A stretch of 64,000 bases of DNA from contig JAFKKF010000012.1 in the NCBI GenBank assembly GCA_017305635.1, positions 62,001 through 126,000 on the forward strand, in the 5' to 3' direction. Shown piece after piece: positions 61,987 to 64,000 of this stretch. Each line of letters starts with the position of its first letter. The first letter of the stretch is position 1. The notes below the pieces were generated by a model that was not told the DNA's origin, searched no databases, and saw only the letters and a list, made by a program, of their open reading frames with translations. The stretch comes from Hyphomicrobiales bacterium. Its GTDB lineage: Bacteria > Pseudomonadota > Alphaproteobacteria > Rhizobiales > Kaistiaceae. The translations under genes and the position numbers were made by a program.

Positions 61987-63495
61987 AGGCAGCGCGAAAG
62001 AAGCGCGCACCGCGCCGCCGGACGCGACGGCGAAGCCGCCACGCATGGCGATGACCTGATTGACCGCCGCCGCCATGTCGGCATCGCTGACGCCGACGAC
62101 GGTGATGTTGTGGCTGTCGTGGCCGACCGAGGAGGCGATGGCGCCGCGCTTGAGGCCGAAGCCGGTGACGAAGGCGCGGCCGATGTTGCGGTTCCTGCCG
62201 TGGCGGGCGACGACGGCGACCTTGGCAAGGTCGCTGGCCGGATCGGCGAGGCGGCGGTTGCCCTCCGAGCGCACCTGCCTATTCTCATGCGCGGTGATGA
62301 TCTTTCCGGACTCGACGCCGATCACAGGAATCTCGCCGGCAGGACCGGGGACGACGAAGTCCTCCGCGGTCACCGGCGCGGCCTTCATGGAATCGAGGCC
62401 GACGGGAGCGACCCTGGCGCGCGTCGCGAAGAGGGCTTCATCGACGATGCGGCCGGCGGAAATCACCATCTTCACGTCGCAGGCGGCCAGGTCGCCGACT
62501 AGCACGATGTCGGCGCGCCTGCCGGGTCCGATGAAGCCGCGATCGCGCAGGCCGAAGGCATTGGCCGCCGACCAGGTCGCCACGCGATAGACGTGGTGCA
62601 GCGGGCGGCCGAGGGCAATGAGCGTGCGGATCATGTAGTCGAGATGGCCCTCCTCCGCGATGTCGAGCGGATTGCGGTCATCGGTGCAGAGGCACATGAA
62701 GCTGGAGGTGTTCTCGTCGAGCACCTCGGCGAGCGCATGCATGTCCTTCGACACCGAGCCCTCGCGTAGCAGCACGGTCATGCCCTTTGCGAGCTTCTCA
62801 CGCGCCTCGTCGGCGGTGGTGGTCTCGTGGTCGGTGCGGATGCCGGCGGCGAGGTAGCCGTTGAGGTCCAGCCCGCGCACCAGCGGGGCATGGCCGTCGA
62901 TGTGCCGGCCCTGCCAGGCGGCAAGCTTGTCGAGGACTTGCGGGTCGGTGCCGAGGACGCCCGGATAGTTCATGAACTCGGCAAGGCCGATCGACTTCGG
63001 ATGGTCGCGAAAGGGGATGAGGTCGGCGGCCAGCAGTTCGGCACCCGCCGTCTCGAAGGCGGTCGCCGGGACGCAGGACGAGAGCTGGACGCGGAGGTCC
63101 ATGATGGTCGTCTCGGCGGAAGCGAGGAAATAGCGGATCGCCTCGCTGCCCAGCACGTTCGCCGCCTCGTGCGGATCGCAGATGGCGGTGGTGACGCCGT
63201 GCGGGAGCACACAGCGGTCGAACTCGGCCGGCGTGACCAGCGAGGATTCGACGTGGAGGTGGGTGTCGATGAAGCCGGGAACGGCGAAGAGGCCGCGCCC
63301 ATCGATCTCGCGGGCGCCTTTGTAGGTCGCCTGGGTGCCGACGATGCGGTCGCCGCAGATGGCGATGTCGGTCGTCGTCACCCCGCCCGAGACGAGGTCG
63401 AGGAGGCCGACATCCTTGATGACGAGGTCGGCGGGCTCGGCGCCCTTCCCTTGCGCTATGGCGCGGGCGAGGAAGGCCTGTGTCGTGTCTTTCAT
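61783..63495 (-). CDS. ade: Adenine deaminase
   Basis: A 570-residue amidohydrolase converting adenine to hypoxanthine and ammonia. The metal site is [13 protein letters not shown], and further signatures are [47 protein letters not shown] and the C-terminal [20 protein letters not shown]. The start MKDTTQAFL at 63495 gives the family length; upstream in-frame codons are in the repeat region and are rejected. Its last 204 bases run antisense to the MFS tail. The C-terminal motif shows the deaminase end is genuine. Confidence 0.95.
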   Translation of the reverse strand: MKDTTQAFLARAIAQGKGAEPADLVIKDVGLLDLVSGGVTTTDIAICGDRIVGTQATYKGAREIDGRGLFAVPGFIDTHLHVESSLVTPAEFDRCVLPHGVTTAICDPHEAANVLGSEAIRYFLASAETTIMDLRVQLSSCVPATAFETAGAELLAADLIPFRDHPKSIGLAEFMNYPGVLGTDPQVLDKLAAWQGRHIDGHAPLVRGLDLNGYLAAGIRTDHETTTADEAREKLAKGMTVLLREGSVSKDMHALAEVLDENTSSFMCLCTDDRNPLDIAEEGHLDYMIRTLIALGRPLHHVYRVATWSAANAFGLRDRGFIGPGRRADIVLVGDLAACDVKMVISAGRIVDEALFATRARVAPVGLDSMKAAPVTAEDFVVPGPAGEIPVIGVESGKIITAHENRQVRSEGNRRLADPASDLAKVAVVARHGRNRNIGRAFVTGFGLKRGAIASSVGHDSHNITVVGVSDADMAAAVNQVIAMRGGFAVASGGAVRASFALPLAGLMSLEPYEAVRAGLLPLRAAARELGCTLAEPFLQVAFLPLPVIPHLKVTDLGLFDVDRFQLVDF

Positions 63496-63553
63496 GCGGC
63501 GAGGATGGCAGAGGCGGGAGCGCAGGGGCAAGGGCGTACCGTTGGTGCGCATC

Positions 63554-63675
63554 AGCCCTCCCCTTGCGGGAGGGCCGGAAGTCGCCGAAGGCGGCTTTCG
63601 GGGAGGGGTGGGCGCGAGGGCACCCCTCCCCGAAACCGGCACTGCCGGTTTCGGCCCTCCCGCAAGGGGAGGGCT
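63554..63675. repeat. Inverted pair of palindromic elements (second repeat family)
   Basis: Copy one (63554-63610) starts AGCCCTCCCCTTGCGGGAGG and ends CGGGGAGGGGTG. Copy two (63621-63675) is its reverse complement at both ends, with a 10-bp spacer between. The central hairpins differ: CGCCGAAGGCG in one and ACCGGCACTGCCGGT in the other. Each end is itself a hairpin, and the whole can fold into one cruciform. It lies between two minus-strand genes. Confidence 0.8.
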
Positions 63676-63736
63676 ACGCAGCGGAGAGGTTCGGTGCCTC
63701 CCGCAGGCGAGGAACTGCGGCGGCGCCGTTTGCGCC

Positions 63737-64000
63737 CTACCCGTCGTCCATGGCGATGAGCGAGGCGTTGCCGCCGGAGGCGGCAGTGTTGATCGAGACG
63801 GCCTGCTCGATGGCGAAGCGGCGGAGATAGTCCGGGCCGCCGGCCTTCGGGCCGGTGCCGGAAAGGCCTGAGCCGCCGAAGGGCTGGGTGCCGACCACGG
63901 CGCCGATGATGTTGCGGTTGACGTAGACGTTGCCGACGTTGAGGCGGTCGGCGATGCGGCGCGCGGTCTCGTCGATGCGGGTATGGATGCCGAGGGTCAG
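63737..64000 (-). CDS. putA: Bifunctional proline dehydrogenase / glutamate-semialdehyde dehydrogenase PutA (C-terminus only)
   Basis: The last 87 residues of PutA, running off the right edge. The text [20 protein letters not shown] then [21 protein letters not shown] and [17 protein letters not shown] are diagnostic of the aldehyde dehydrogenase C-terminus of PutA. The stop TAG is at 63737-63739. It oxidises proline to glutamate. The adenine deaminase gene lies downstream on the same strand, separated by the inverted repeat pair. Confidence 0.93.
   Translation of the reverse strand: MTLGIHTRIDETARRIADRLNVGNVYVNRNIIGAVVGTQPFGGSGLSGTGPKAGGPDYLRRFAIEQAVSINTAASGGNASLIAMDDG

Noticed and set aside
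63495..63642. Longer adenine deaminase N-terminus starting near 63642
   Set aside because: The extra residues are translated from the palindromic repeat; the family N-terminus begins at 63495.

Overview
The window is GC-rich with almost uniformly G/C third codon positions, tightly packed genes and many start/stop overlaps (ATGA, TGATG). Gene content points to an alphaproteobacterium, most likely of the Hyphomicrobiales (Rhizobiales) type: fdsGBACD formate dehydrogenase, thuAB, a MocE-type Rieske protein, cobalamin genes, a DUF1289/TIGR02281 pair, TTAACCAT (CtrA-like) motifs and several sugar and amino-acid ABC systems. I cannot name the genus. No phage, insertion sequence or CRISPR array is visible; this reads as ordinary chromosome rich in catabolic operons.

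Layout. 1-5.9 kb: tail of a CUT1 sugar transporter plus a sugar-acid catabolic set (beta-hydroxyacid dehydrogenase, L-fucose-dehydrogenase-like aldo/keto reductase, enolase-superfamily dehydratase, FMN-dependent hydroxyacid dehydrogenase, RraA/aldolase). 6-17.8 kb: a second set with a complete CUT2 (ribose-type) ABC transporter, SMP-30 lactonase behind a 22-codon leader, another enolase-superfamily dehydratase, an L-idonate-5-dehydrogenase-like enzyme, tRNA-Val(CAC), then SDR, class II aldolase and FGGY kinase. 18-24 kb: two secreted zinc proteases of different families, thuAB, an L,D-transpeptidase and a DUF971 protein. 24-29 kb: moaA and mobA (molybdenum cofactor), an EamA exporter, Mrp and TspO. 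28.8-31.2 kb: an amino-acid ABC binding protein and two permeases, without ATPase. 31-35.7 kb: a GarR-like reductase, GT87, an Lrp regulator and a membrane histidine kinase. 35.7-41.7 kb: cobT/cobS divergent pair, DUF1289, aspartic protease, an SBF-type transporter, dusA and a repeat-containing DUF937 protein. 41.9-44.4 kb: alditol oxidase and L-2-hydroxyglutarate oxidase. 44.4-50.4 kb: NAD-dependent molybdenum formate dehydrogenase fdsGBACD. 50.6-53 kb: sugar isomerase-like protein, glutathione-dependent formaldehyde dehydrogenase and Rieske protein. 53-58.8 kb: YcaQ-type glycosylase and two tandem CHASE4-GGDEF-EAL proteins. 59.1-62 kb: an operon of an unrecognised Cys-Pro protein, a bacterial SET-domain protein and an MFS transporter with a long acidic tail. 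61.8-64 kb: adenine deaminase and the 3' end of putA.

How the genes work together. moaA and mobA serve the molybdenum cofactor required by the Fds formate dehydrogenase. The nearby glutathione-dependent formaldehyde dehydrogenase feeds the same formaldehyde-to-formate-to-CO2 route, although no S-formylglutathione hydrolase is seen here. The two sugar-acid sets encode uptake, oxidation, lactone opening, dehydration and aldol cleavage.

The most unusual items are: the SET-domain/Cys-Pro/MFS operon; the MFS tail overprinted antisense on the 3' end of the adenine deaminase gene; an amino-acid permease gene without any ATG/GTG/TTG start; a family of about nine composite palindromic intergenic elements, plus a second, inverted-pair palindromic element near 63.6 kb; and the leader ORF with its double-dyad operator upstream of the SMP-30 gene.
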